DNA from: Streptomyces sp. NRRL B-24484
GTDB taxonomy: Bacteria > Actinomycetota > Actinomycetes > Streptomycetales > Streptomycetaceae
Direction of reading: 5' to 3'
Assembly (NCBI RefSeq): GCF_000717715.1
Contig: NZ_JOAI01000081.1
Coordinates: 1 to 17,210 of the forward strand
DNA: 17,210 nucleotides
In this document: positions 1 through 8,120 of the stretch, in pieces
Layout: every line of letters starts with the position of its first letter
Position numbering within the stretch: the first letter of the stretch is position 1
Translations under genes and position numbers: made by a program
The notes under the pieces: model-generated
What the model was told of the DNA's origin: nothing
Databases searched by the model: none
Seen by the model: the letters and a program-made list of their open reading frames with translations, nothing else

Positions 1-92
1 CTGTACGGGGTGTGCGGGTCGCCCCCGATTTTCAGGCCCGGAGTGAACAACCCGTCGAGGTACTCCCGCGACTCCGCCCCGACCTCGCCCAT
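1..92 (-). CDS. 5' end of an unidentified gene, cut by the window edge
   Basis: The minus strand starts with ATG at 92 and stays open to the window edge, giving 30 complete codons. The peptide begins MGEVGAESREYLDGLF and continues with a Gly/Pro-rich TPGLKIGGDPHTPY segment; it has natural composition and no signal peptide. A purine-rich GGGGAGAAGGA run lies roughly 10-20 bases upstream and could serve as a ribosome binding site. I do not recognise the family from so short a piece. It points the same way as the MerR and hydrolase genes, but 255 bases separate it from the MerR stop, so it probably has its own promoter. Confidence 0.4.
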   Translation of the reverse strand, partial: MGEVGAESREYLDGLFTPGLKIGGDPHTPY

Positions 93-347
93 GCCCACCC
101 GTCCTTCTCCCCGGTTCCCGGCCCCGACCGTACACGCGCCCGCTGACAGGCATTTGGCGCGAGCTGTGGGCCGGAGCTTCGGCCAGCCCCTGCTCGGCGG
201 CCGGCACGCATGGTGGCCGGGCGCGGGTGGGTACGGGGGCACGGGCGGTCCTTCCCGTTTGGGTGTCGGGTCTCGGAGCGGCCGTCGCCGGGGCCCGCGG
301 TGTCGCGGCAGGCTGGCGGCTGCGCAGGCCCGCCGGCGGTGGGTCCG
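93..347. other. intergenic gap after merR, nothing assigned
   Basis: This GC-rich gap lies between the MerR stop and the start of the partial gene at the left edge. Open frames here on the plus strand are proline/arginine-rich and look like GC-driven noise. I see no clear promoter hexamers and no convincing terminator stem. Confidence 0.4.
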
Positions 348-1118
348 TCAGGGGGTGTCGACGCCGCCTGCGCGGACCTTCGACTCGATCAGCGCGGTCA
401 GGCGGGTCCAGCCCGGGTGGTCGTCCTCTCCGTGACGGGAGAGCAGTTCGTAGCGGACGTCACCGTCGGAGCGCTGCCGGAGGCCCTGGAGGGTGGGCAG
501 GAGCGAGGGGTCGGCGAGGAAGTGCTGGGCCACCTCCTCGGCGAGTTCCTCGATGCGGGGGTCGGCGGCGGCCCAGTTCCCGGCGCTCCAGGTGAGTTTG
601 GCCAGGGCGACGTGCCGCGGGTCGTCGAGGCCGTGCTCGATCTGGGCGAGGTGGTCGTCGAAGCCCTCCGGCATCAGGGCCCGGACCAGGACCAGCCCCT
701 CGCGGGCCGTCCGCACGTCGTCCGCGGTGAAGCCGAGTCCGGGCATCCGGTCGAGCAGTGCGCAGGCGCGGTCGGGAAGCAGGACGCGGTCGCCGCCCGC
801 GAGCCGGCGCAGCGTCTCGCGCCGGGCGATCAGTTCGTCGATCCGCCGGGTGAGGCTTTCCTCGACGTCGACGAGCGAGGCCGCGAACCGCTCGGGGTCG
901 GCGTCGAGGATCGGGCCGATCTCGGCCAGGGGGACGCCCGCCCCGGCGAGGGTGCGGACCTGGACGAGTCGCAGCAGCTCCGGCGTTCCGTAGCGCCGGT
1001 AGCCGGAGCTGTCGCGGCGGGGTTCGTCGACCAGGCCGGTGCGGTGGTAGACCCGGACGGTCTTCACGGTGACCCCGACGAAGGCCGCGGCCCGGCTGAT
1101 GGTGATTCCGTCCGTCAT
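348..1118 (-). CDS. MerR-family transcriptional regulator
   Basis: This 256-residue protein has an N-terminal MerR winged helix-turn-helix at about residues 4-72. The recognition segment is ISRAAAFVGVTVKTVRVYH, the wing motif is SSGYRRYG, and a helix leads into the dimerisation coiled coil (residues about 75-125, ESLTRRIDELIARRETLRRL). The C-terminal portion of about 130 residues is helical and lacks the cysteine cluster of metal-sensing MerR proteins, so an organic ligand or protein signal is more likely than a metal. ATG at 1118 is preferred over an upstream start at 1154 because homology to MerR begins immediately (MTDGITISR). The start lies 4 bases beyond the stop of the broken hydrolase, so the two form one transcription unit. 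The likely target is the palindrome at 1980-1992 in front of that unit, which would make the regulator autoregulatory. The frame appears intact although its partner is not. Confidence 0.92.
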   Translation of the reverse strand: MTDGITISRAAAFVGVTVKTVRVYHRTGLVDEPRRDSSGYRRYGTPELLRLVQVRTLAGAGVPLAEIGPILDADPERFAASLVDVEESLTRRIDELIARRETLRRLAGGDRVLLPDRACALLDRMPGLGFTADDVRTAREGLVLVRALMPEGFDDHLAQIEHGLDDPRHVALAKLTWSAGNWAAADPRIEELAEEVAQHFLADPSLLPTLQGLRQRSDGDVRYELLSRHGEDDHPGWTRLTALIESKVRAGGVDTP

Positions 1119-1122
1119 GGCG

Positions 1123-1961
1123 TCAGTCGAGCGCATCGTGCTGCACGTCGGCAACCTCGCGGACGGCGGCGGCGATGGCGTGGAAGTCCTTGCGCACGAT
1201 GGTGGTGTGCTTGCTGGCGACCGTGGCGCTGAACCGGACGTGGGGGTTGCGGGCGAGGACGGGGTCGAGCGTGGCGCGCATCGCCGCCAGGCCCTCGGCA
1301 GTGCCGCCGAGGCTGGCTCCCGTGGCCACGAGGAAACGCATCGGGAAGGTCACCAGGTCGAAGACCGGGCCGCTCTCGGCGACGATCTCGTTCAGCTCGA
1401 TGTTGACCTCGGCGTGCTGGTCGGCGCTCATCCGCGCGGCCATCCCCAGCGGGCGGACCAGCGGTAGGGCCCAGCCGAAGCGGCGGAACATCGTGCGGAT
1501 CTGCTCGCGTCCGGCGTCCCGGCCGCCCTCGACCGTGGCGAGGTAGTCCCACGGGTAGCCGCCGTCGACCATCACCACTCCGGCGACGCGGTCCGGGTTC
1601 CGGGTGGCCCAGTGCAGGGCGAGCGCCGCCCCATAGGACCAGCCCACCACGATCGGGCGCTCGGCACCGGTGGCGTCGAGGACGACGTCGACGTCCCGGA
1701 GGCAGGCCCCGAAGGAGTAGTCCGCCGACTGCTCGGACTTGCCGCGGGCCGTTCGTCGAAGGTGATGTGCCGGTAGCCGTCGCCCAGTTCTGCGATGACG
1801 GACCGTCAGTTCCGCCTGGTGGCGTAGGAGCCGTTGAGGTAGACCACCGGCCGTCCGGGCCCGCGCGTGTCGGTGACGGCCAGTGCCGTGTCCTCCACCG
1901 CAACCATGCCGGTCCACACGGACTTCGGCGCGGACGCCGTGTTCGTGTTCGAGTTTGTCAT
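1123..1961 (-). pseudogene. alpha/beta hydrolase, broken by a stop and a frameshift
   Basis: Reading from ATG at 1961, the first 51 codons end in RPVVYLNGSYATRRN and a TGA at 1806-1808 where tryptophan (TGG) is expected. The same frame then continues as RSVIAELGDGYRHITFDER. About 50 bases further on, one base is missing near 1745 and the reading frame changes to the one that ends at 1123. That frame carries the nucleophile elbow GWSYG, the strand VVMVDGGYPWDY and a C-terminal KDFHAIAAAV with the likely catalytic His. Joined, the pieces give a single-domain alpha/beta hydrolase of about 280 residues, a normal length for the family. Substrate is unknown. As written it cannot make a full enzyme. 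Sequence error is possible, but two independent lesions make decay more likely. Confidence 0.85.
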
Positions 1962-1979
1962 GCGTTCCAGCCTGGAGCC

Positions 1980-1992
1980 TGACCTTAGGTCA
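1980..1992. promoter_or_regulatory. perfect 13-bp palindrome, candidate MerR operator
   Basis: TGACCTTAGGTCA is a perfect inverted repeat (six-base arms around one central base) ending 18 bases upstream of the hydrolase ATG at 1961. On the minus strand it reads CTTGACCTAAGGTCAGG, containing a TTGACC -35-like hexamer. MerR proteins are known to bind dyads within their own promoters, so the regulator encoded two genes downstream is the natural candidate. The site also contains the stop codon of the upstream small exported gene. Binding is inferred, not shown. Confidence 0.5.
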
Positions 1993-2306
1993 AGCCTGCC
2001 GAGCATGGCGCAGCCGGGCGCCGATCTGCTGCGCGACTGTGGGCGTGGGGGCGGCGGGGCCGAGCAGGAGGACGTCGACCGCGGGCAGCAGGGTGGAGTC
2101 CACCTCGGGCCACTCTCGCTGGGGGTGTCGGCGAGCAGGAGGCGGTGCAGGTCGATGCCGTGGTCGGAGGCCGCGGCGAGGCCGAGGTCGGACGGGGAGA
2201 CGGTGGCCGCGAACCGGTTGCGGTCGGTGAGGTGCGGGCTGGCGGCGAGAGCCAGCAGCATGGCCGCGGCCGAAGCTGCAACGGCCGTTCTGAAGACGGG
2301 GCTCAT
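1990..2306 (-). pseudogene. small exported protein, frameshifted
   Basis: ATG at 2306 is preceded by a good ribosome binding site (GAGGAAA, about nine bases upstream). The N-terminus MSPVFRTAVAASAAAMLLAL is a convincing signal peptide or signal anchor, followed by ASPHLTDRNRFAATVSPSD and DLGLAAASDHGIDLHRLLLA. Near 2110-2125, at DTPSE, the sensible reading moves to another frame (EWPEVDSTLLPAVDVLLLG, then ending RLRHARQA) and stops at 1990. A one-base indel therefore separates the halves of what would be a protein of about 104 residues. I do not recognise the family. It is the first gene of the minus-strand set with the hydrolase and merR. The stop codon falls inside the candidate operator palindrome. 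Confidence 0.6.
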
Positions 2307-2448
2307 GACGATGGTTTCCTCGTGGCCGCAGGGAGCAGGAACACGGAGGCAACCGCCCGGTACGCGGTCCGGATGCGCCTCGAGTCCGTGTTCACCCGGT
2401 CGGCCGGCCGGTGGGCGGTGCGGGCCTGCGGCGTCGCGCCGGAATGCA

Positions 2449-2479
2449 TTTCCCATGCTCAGGTGCGGTGCCGTACAGT
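2449..2479 (+). promoter_or_regulatory. candidate promoter of tRNA-fMet
   Basis: TTTCCC at 2449-2454 and TACAGT at 2474-2479 are spaced by 19 bases (or TTCCCA by 18), with the -10 element ending 12 bases before the mature tRNA 5' end. The -10 hexamer is a reasonable actinobacterial match; the -35 is weak. Confidence 0.35.
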
Positions 2480-2491
2480 CGTGCCTACCGA

Positions 2492-2568
2492 CGCGGGGTG
2501 GAGCAGCTCGGTAGCTCGCTGGGCTCATAACCCAGAGGTCGCAGGTTCAAATCCTGTCCCCGCTACCA
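2492..2568 (+). tRNA. initiator tRNA-Met (CAU), CCA encoded
   Basis: A 77-base cloverleaf is visible. The acceptor stem is CGCGGGG paired with CCCCGCT, leaving the first base pair mismatched (C1 against U72), a hallmark of bacterial initiator tRNAs. The anticodon CAT is at 2526-2528, with three consecutive G:C pairs (GGG/CCC) flanking the loop, the second initiator hallmark. The T arm contains GGTTCAAATCC. The 3' CCA (2566-2568) is encoded. The gene lies in the gap between divergent or decayed genes and has its own candidate promoter. tRNA 3' ends are common integration sites, and the DNA immediately downstream is the remnant of an accessory gene. I could not find a second copy of the 3' end in this window to mark an attachment site. 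Confidence 0.97.
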
Positions 2569-2573
2569 ACCCC

Positions 2574-2590
2574 GGCAGGCCCGGCTTGCC
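2574..2590 (+). terminator. hairpin just after tRNA-fMet
   Basis: GGCAGGC and GCTTGCC pair (one G:U) around a three-base loop, starting five bases after the tRNA CCA. There is no T-run, but Streptomyces terminators frequently lack one. Its position suits termination of the tRNA transcript. Confidence 0.45.
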
Positions 2591-3374
2591 ATGTCCTGGC
2601 TTGGGAGGGTCTTGTGCTCGCAAGCATTCACCCGTCCCGCTCCGGAAGGTGAGGACACCACAGCCGCTGCAGGCAAGGCCGGTCCCCTCATCCCAGTGGA
2701 TGAGATCTTCACGGCAGACTGCAGCATCTGCGTGCTCGTGGCTGGACCGGGAAGCGGCAAGTCCAGCCTGCTGCGCATGCACCTGACCCGTTCCGCGGGC
2801 CGCTGGTTGGCGAAGCAGTCCGACGCCAGTGTGCCGGTCATGATCCGTGCCGCCGCTCTGACCGGTACGGCCCCCCTGCCGACGGTGCTTGCCAACGCCA
2901 CGAATGCCGAACTGGCGATGTTTGGGCTGCAGGATGAATTGACCCCGACTTCTTCCGTCGCCAGCCACGCCCCGAAGTACCGTGGCTGGTGATGGTCGAC
3001 GGCCTCGACGAACTTCCCGACCAAGCACACCGCAGCGTCGTGCTGAGCACGCTGGCTGCAGGCGCCGCAGCCGAGCCGACGCACTACCGGTTCGTCCTGA
3101 CCAGCCGCCCCTGCCGACCCGGGAACTGCACCGGCTGGCTGCGCAGGTACCGCGCTACGAGCTGCAGCCCTTCACCCCCAGCGACCTGCAGGCGTACGCC
3201 GCGAGGTGCTTTCGAACTCTGGACGGGCCAGAGCATCACGCGCAGGCGTTCACCACTGCGCTCCGGAACTCTCGCCTGGACGTCCTGGCCCGTACTCCGC
3301 TGATGGCGACCATGCTCTGCCAGTTGTATGCGACCGGCGTCCACTTGGGACACAGCAGCCCTCCGCTCTCTTGA
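2591..3374 (+). pseudogene. NACHT-type NTPase remnant with frameshifts
   Basis: Three reading frames must be joined to recover one protein. The first carries a Walker A (VLVAGPGSGKSSLLRMHL, near 2728-2784) and ends in ATNAELAMFGLQDELT. Near 2945 the reading moves to PRPEVPWLVMVDGLDELPD, which contains Walker B, and continues to the sensor-like RFVLTSRP. Near 3110 it moves again to PTRELHRLAAQVPRYELQPF and DVLARTPLMATMLCQLYAT, a typical end of a NACHT module. Nothing recognisable follows, so the sensor or effector C-terminus has been lost, and the N-terminal effector is missing too. NACHT NTPases are known in bacterial antiphage defence and signalling, so this is probably a dead defence or signalling gene next to a tRNA. 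The NACHT assignment is firm by motifs; its original role is inferred. Confidence 0.75.
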
Positions 3375-3579
3375 CGCTTGGGGCGTGACCGCCGACGAGC
3401 CCTCGATCAACGTCACCCGCTCCCGCCTGGGACGACTCGTTCGTCAGGGACTCCTCGACCACCCGGACGCGGCCACTACCAGAAACGGACTCAACGCCCT
3501 CTCGCATCCTCCATTTGCGCGCTCTGTACCAGACGGTCGAATGCCCTTCGCCCACACAGCCCACGCCCTGATCGGCGGC

Positions 3580-3599
3580 GTTCGGCCAATCGGCCGAAC
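3580..3599. repeat. 8-bp perfect inverted repeat
   Basis: GTTCGGCC and GGCCGAAC form perfect arms around a four-base AATC loop. It could be a terminator stem of the lost upstream gene or an operator. No T-run follows. Confidence 0.5.
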
Positions 3600-3651
3600 A
3601 CAATTCAACTCTACGGCGGCATAACTTGCCGAAGCTTTACTGCCGGTTTCG

Positions 3652-3673
3652 CCCGGCCTTCATCCTGGCCGGG
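3652..3673 (+). terminator. 7-bp hairpin, terminator-like
   Basis: CCCGGCC and GGCCGGG pair perfectly around an eight-base loop. With the neighbouring repeat at 3580-3599 it could insulate the NRPS from upstream transcription. There is no T-run, so the assignment is tentative. Confidence 0.4.
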
Positions 3674-4010
3674 ATCGGCCGCACGCTGACCTGCACGAGA
3701 AATGCGTACACCCATTTGGATTCCCGCGCCGGTAGCCCGCCCCTCGACGCAGTACTCTCATGATTTGGCGGCCGTCACCTGCGGGTTCGGTCCGTCCTCG
3801 CGCATGGTCGCGGCCCTCGCACGGCACTTTCGAGTCTGCGGATGAGAATTTCCTTTGACCTTGCCAGTCTCGCATCCATTCGCCGCTGGAGCACGCCAGG
3901 TTGAATGGGAACGTTATCGCTCCGAGATCGTCACGCACCCTCATTCCCGTGCGGGGGAGTGTCCTACCCGCGTCGTACTCAGCAGTACACGGAACCGAGG
4001 AAGAGACCTT

Positions 4011-7000
4011 ATGGACATACGCGAGAACCCGGCGGGTGTGAACACGCTGAGCCGCCCCTCGCCGGGCCCCGGTGTCGGTTGGCCGGTGGCCGCGGCGCCG
4101 GAGGCCCGCAGCCTGTTCGACATCATCTCCGCCACCGCCGACGCCCATCCGGACGCGCCGGCGCTGGACGCCGGTGGCACGGTGCTCGGATACCGCGCGC
4201 TGCTGCGCGCCGTCGACGAGTTCGCCGAGCGGCTGACCGGCCACGGCATCGGCACCGGCGACCGGGTCGGCATCCGTGCTCCCTCCGGCACCGCCGACCT
4301 CTACGTCGCCATCCTGGCCGCGCTGCGCGTCGGGGCCGCGTACGTACCGGTGGACGCCGACGACCCGGACGAGCGGGCTGCACTGATCTGGCAGGACGCG
4401 CAGGTGAGCGCCGTGGTCGGGGCGAACGGGCAACTCGCCCCCGGCACGTGGCCGGCCTCCGGCGCCGTCCCGGGCCCCCTCCCGGCCCCGCCGTCCCCGA
4501 CCGACGACGCCTGGATCATCTTCACCTCCGGCACCACCGGCCGCCCCAAGGGCGTCGCCGTCACCCACCGAAACGCCGCCGCCTTCGTCGACGCCGAAGC
4601 CCGGCTCTTCCTGCGCGAGCGCCCGCTCGGCCCCGGCGACCGGGTACTGGCCGGTCTGTCCGTCGCCTTCGACGCCTCCTGCGAGGAGATGTGGCTGGCC
4701 TGGCGACACGGCGCCTGCCTCGTCCCCGCGCCCCGCTCCCTGGTGAAGGCCGGCACCGACCTCGGCCCCTGGCTGGTGGAACGCGGGATCACCGTCATCT
4801 CCACCGTCCCCACCCTCCTCGCGCTCTGGCCCGAGGAGTGCCTGGACGCCGTCCGGCTGGTGATCGTCGGCGGTGAAGCCTGTCCGGCCGACCTGGTCGA
4901 GCGCCTGGCCGCCCCGCACCGGGAGTTCTGGAACACGTACGGGCCCACCGAGACGACCGTGGTGGCCACCGCCGCCCGGCTGCTTCCCGGGCAGCCGGTG
5001 CGGATCGGTGCCCCGCTGGATGGCTGGGAGATCGCCGTCGTGGACGCCGCGGGCCGGCCGGTCGGCTGGCACGAGACCGGCGAGCTACTGATCGGCGGCG
5101 TCGGCACCGCGCGCTACTTGGAGGCGGCCAAGGACGCCGAGAAGTTCACCGCCGATCCGCACCTGCGCTCCGAACGCGTCTACCGCAGCGGCGACCTGGT
5201 GCGCAACGAACCCGAGGGCCTGATCTTCGTCGGCCGCGCCGACGAGCAGGTCAAGCTGGCCGGCCGGCGGATCGAGCTCGGCGAGGTCGACGCCGCGCTC
5301 CAGGCGCTGCCGGACGTCCGGGCCGCCGCCGCGGCCGTACGGACCACCCCGGCCGGCGGCCAGCTACTGGTCGGCTACCTCGTGCCGCAGGCCGACACCG
5401 AGCTCGACCTCGTCGCCGCCCGCGCCACCCTGCTGGAACGGTTGCCGCAGTCGCTGGTCCCCGTCCTGGCCGTGCTGGACGAGCTGCCCACACGCACCTC
5501 CGGCAAGGTCGACCGGGCCGCCCTGCCCTGGCCGCTCACCACCGGCCCGCAGCCGGGCACCGGTCCGCGCCCCGCCGGCACCGCCGGCTGGCTCGCCGAG
5601 CAGTGGGAAGCCCTGCTCGGCCTGCCGGTCGGCGCCGACGGGGACTTCTTCGCCCTCGGCGGCACCAGCCTGACCGCGGCGAAACTGGTCTCCGCACTGC
5701 GCGCCCGCCACCCCGGCGTCTCCGTCGCGGACCTCTACGCCCACCCCACCCTGCTCGATCTCGCCGCCCGGCTCGACGAGTTCGGCACCGGGCCGCGCGA
5801 GCACCGCCAGGTGCACCGCACCCCGCTGCGCGAGCACCGCCAGGTGCACCGCACCCCGCTGCGCGCGGGCGTCTGGCAGACGCTCGTGCTGGCCGCACTG
5901 TTCACCGTCGTCGGGCTGCGCTGGGTGCTCACCCTCGCCGCGCTCGACAACCTGACCGGCGGCACCCTGCGGCGGACCCCACACATCCCCTGGTGGCTGA
6001 TCATCACCGGCCTGCTGCTGCTCTCCAGCGCCCCCGGTCGCCTGCTGCTCTCCAGCGCCGCCGCCCGGCTGCTCACCGCCGGCCTCAGGCCCGGCAGCTA
6101 CCCGCGCGGCGGCGCCGTGCACCTGCGCCTGTGGGCGGCCGAGCGCACGGCCACCGCCTTCGGCGTGGTCGGCCTGACCGGCACCCCCTGGGCCCGGCAC
6201 TACGCGCGGGCCCTCGGCTGCGAGGTCGGCAGGGGCGTCGAGCTGCACACCCTTCCGCCGGTGACGGGCCTCGCCCGGCTCGGCGCGGACTGCAGCGTCG
6301 AACCCGAAGTCGACCTCGCCGGCTGGTGGTTGGACGGTGACGTGCTGCGCCTCGGCGCGATAGAGATCGGCGAGGGCGCCCGCGTCGGCACCCGGTCCAC
6401 CCTCATGCCCGGCGCGTGCGTCGGCGCCGCCGCCGACGTCGCCCCCGGCAGCTGCGTCCTCGGCAGCGTGCCCGACGGCGCGCACTGGCACGGCTCCCCG
6501 GCCCGCCCCAGCACCGAACCGCGCCCCGACTGGCCCGCGCCGCACCGCCACCACTACCGCCGCTGGGACCTCGCCTACGGTGCGGGGCTGCTGGTGCTCG
6601 GCCTGCTGCCCGTACTCTCCTCCCTCCCCGCGCTCGCCATCCTCTATCCGCTGATCGACACCGACCCCACCCTCGGCGCCGCGCTGATCCAACTCCTACC
6701 CTCCACCGTGCTGTTGATCGCCATCACGCTCACCTGCTACGCCACGCTGCTGGCCCTGCTGATCCGCGTCCTCAGCCGTCCGATCCGCCCGGGCTTCCAC
6801 CCGGCACAGGGCAGGGTGGCCTGGTGCGTGTGGGCCGTCAGCCGACTGTCCGACACCGCGCGCCGCTCGCTCTTCCCGTTCTACGCAAGCCTGTTGACGC
6901 CCGTCTGGCTGAGGCTGCTCGGCGCCAGGGTGGGCCGCCGCGTCGAGGCCTCCACCGTGCTGGCGCTGCCCGGACTGATGCGGGTGGACGACGGAGCGTT

Positions 7001-8120
7001 CCTTGCGGACGACACGCTGATCGCGCCCTTCGAGGTGCGCGGCGGCTGGCTGCGCATCGCACCCGCGCGGGTCGGGCGGCGCTCGTTCGTCGGGAACTCC
7101 GGCATCGTCGGCCCCGGCCGCACCCTCCCCGACGACGCACTGGTCGGCGTCCTCTCCGACACCCCCGCGCACAGCGAGCCCGGCTCCTCCTGGCTGGGCC
7201 GCCCCGGCATCGCCCTGCCCCGGGTGGCGGACACCGTCGAGGAGAGCCGCACCTACGACCCGCCCCGGCGGCTGGTGTTCGCCCGGGCCGCCGTCGAGCT
7301 CTGCCGCTTCGTCCCGCTGGTCATCACCGCCGTGCTCGCCGACCTCGTCCTCGGCGCGCTCCAGACCCTGCGCGACCAGGACGGCCTCGCGCTCACGCTG
7401 GCCAGCGCCGGGCTGGTGACGGCCGGTGCCTCGCTCGCCGCCTGCCTGCTCACCACCCTCGCGAAGTGGCTGCTGGTCGGCCGCTTCAAGGCCGCCGAAC
7501 ACCCGCTCTGGTCCAGCTTCGTGTGGCGGAACGAGCTCTACGACACCTTCGTCGAGGAGCTCGCCGTGCCCTGGGGCGGCCAGATCCTGCTCGGCACCCC
7601 GTACCTCAACCTCTGGCTGCGCAGCCTCGGCGCCAACATCGGCCGCGGCGTGTGGTGCGAGACGTACTGGCTTCCCGAGAGTGACCTGGTCACCGTGGAG
7701 GCGGGTGCGAACGTCAACCGCGGCACGGTGCTGCAGACCCACCTGTTCCACGACCGGGTCATGCGTCTGGACGCCGTCCGGCTCCAGGCCGGCGCCACCG
7801 CCGGTCCGCACTCGATCGTTCTGCCGGGTACCACCGTCGGACAGGGCACCACGATCGGTCCAGCCTCACTCGTCATGCGCGGCGAGGAGGTCCCCGACGG
7901 CACCCGCTGGCTGGGCAACCCGATCGCCGTCTGGCCCACCGAACACGCCGAACCCGCGGATCCCCGCCCTCGCCGCCTGCCCGGGCCTGATCGCGGCCGC
8001 GGTCGCGGCGGCCGGCCGCTCCGCCTTTACCCTGATGCGCGCCATCAGCCCGGGCATCGCCGCCACCGGCAACGCGATCACCGCCGCCCTGCTCAAGTCC
8101 GCCTCCGGGACGTTCTCTGA
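4011..8120 (+). CDS. Pls/PosA-type NRPS, epsilon-polylysine synthetase-like
   Basis: ATG at 4011 follows a GAGGAAGAG ribosome binding site; the frame opens 52 codons earlier, but those codons look non-coding. Adenylation domain, residues about 35-505: IIFTSGTTGRPKG (168), FDASCEEM (220), NTYGPTETT (308), GRADEQVKLAGRR (408) and the A10 lysine in RTSGKVDRAALP (499). The specificity residues, aligned by eye to GrsA, read D-A-E-S-I-G-T-V-V-K; from memory this resembles the bacitracin lysine code DAESIGSVCK. A carrier domain has its phosphopantetheine Ser at about 553 (FFALGGTSL). The rest is three units, each two membrane helices (about 623-680, 853-918, 1093-1153) plus a left-handed beta-helix acyltransferase-like domain (about 730-825, 963-1070, 1197-1307). 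This is the layout of Streptomyces albulus Pls, which polymerises lysine at the membrane without a thioesterase. Homology ends near WLGNPIAVW; the last 50 or so residues are out-of-frame transporter sequence. The chain length or other amine substrate made is unknown. Confidence 0.88.
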   Translation: MDIRENPAGVNTLSRPSPGPGVGWPVAAAPEARSLFDIISATADAHPDAPALDAGGTVLGYRALLRAVDEFAERLTGHGIGTGDRVGIRAPSGTADLYVAILAALRVGAAYVPVDADDPDERAALIWQDAQVSAVVGANGQLAPGTWPASGAVPGPLPAPPSPTDDAWIIFTSGTTGRPKGVAVTHRNAAAFVDAEARLFLRERPLGPGDRVLAGLSVAFDASCEEMWLAWRHGACLVPAPRSLVKAGTDLGPWLVERGITVISTVPTLLALWPEECLDAVRLVIVGGEACPADLVERLAAPHREFWNTYGPTETTVVATAARLLPGQPVRIGAPLDGWEIAVVDAAGRPVGWHETGELLIGGVGTARYLEAAKDAEKFTADPHLRSERVYRSGDLVRNEPEGLIFVGRADEQVKLAGRRIELGEVDAALQALPDVRAAAAAVRTTPAGGQLLVGYLVPQADTELDLVAARATLLERLPQSLVPVLAVLDELPTRTSGKVDRAALPWPLTTGPQPGTGPRPAGTAGWLAEQWEALLGLPVGADGDFFALGGTSLTAAKLVSALRARHPGVSVADLYAHPTLLDLAARLDEFGTGPREHRQVHRTPLREHRQVHRTPLRAGVWQTLVLAALFTVVGLRWVLTLAALDNLTGGTLRRTPHIPWWLIITGLLLLSSAPGRLLLSSAAARLLTAGLRPGSYPRGGAVHLRLWAAERTATAFGVVGLTGTPWARHYARALGCEVGRGVELHTLPPVTGLARLGADCSVEPEVDLAGWWLDGDVLRLGAIEIGEGARVGTRSTLMPGACVGAAADVAPGSCVLGSVPDGAHWHGSPARPSTEPRPDWPAPHRHHYRRWDLAYGAGLLVLGLLPVLSSLPALAILYPLIDTDPTLGAALIQLLPSTVLLIAITLTCYATLLALLIRVLSRPIRPGFHPAQGRVAWCVWAVSRLSDTARRSLFPFYASLLTPVWLRLLGARVGRRVEASTVLALPGLMRVDDGAFLADDTLIAPFEVRGGWLRIAPARVGRRSFVGNSGIVGPGRTLPDDALVGVLSDTPAHSEPGSSWLGRPGIALPRVADTVEESRTYDPPRRLVFARAAVELCRFVPLVITAVLADLVLGALQTLRDQDGLALTLASAGLVTAGASLAACLLTTLAKWLLVGRFKAAEHPLWSSFVWRNELYDTFVEELAVPWGGQILLGTPYLNLWLRSLGANIGRGVWCETYWLPESDLVTVEAGANVNRGTVLQTHLFHDRVMRLDAVRLQAGATAGPHSIVLPGTTVGQGTTIGPASLVMRGEEVPDGTRWLGNPIAVWPTEHAEPADPRPRRLPGPDRGRGRGGRPLRLYPDARHQPGHRRHRQRDHRRPAQVRLRDVL
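5795..5860 (+). repeat. two exact 33-bp tandem copies inside the NRPS linker
   Basis: Copies at 5795-5827 and 5828-5860 are identical, and five further bases of a third copy follow. They encode EHRQVHRTPLR twice (about residues 597-618), a basic His/Arg-rich segment between the carrier domain and the first membrane helix. Being a multiple of three, the duplication keeps the frame. Identity at the base level points to a recent slippage or duplication event. Confidence 0.95.

Larger units (their letters stand above)
3375..4010. other. decayed or non-coding stretch upstream of the NRPS
   Basis: No convincing gene is present. An open frame at 3328-3624 (plus) contains SRLGRLVRQGLLDHPDA, which looks helical and may be a further remnant, but I cannot assign it. 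Two hairpins lie here (3580-3599 and 3652-3673). The stretch from about 3590 to 4010 is less GC-rich than its surroundings and should contain the NRPS promoter. TTGACC at 3855-3860 is a possible -35 box but has no good -10 partner at the usual distance. Confidence 0.4.

Noticed and set aside
210..1232. 340-codon plus-strand frame opposite the MerR gene
   Set aside because: Low-complexity Gly/Val/Asp-rich translation antisense to a convincing MerR protein; a GC-driven shadow.
2541..2568. Attachment-site repeat of the tRNA-fMet 3' end
   Set aside because: I looked for a second copy of the T-arm and acceptor 3' sequence in the window and saw none; an integrated element would have to end outside it.
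3855..4010. Earlier NRPS start at 3855 (TTG)
   Set aside because: The extra 52 residues look non-coding and lack a ribosome binding site, whereas ATG at 4011 has GAGGAAGAG at a good distance.
3660..6692. Long minus-strand open frames opposite the NRPS (3660-5072, 5364-6692, and on to 7811)
   Set aside because: They mirror the codon bias of the plus-strand gene, are Gly/Arg/Ala-rich, lack motifs and ribosome binding sites, and overlap clear NRPS motifs.
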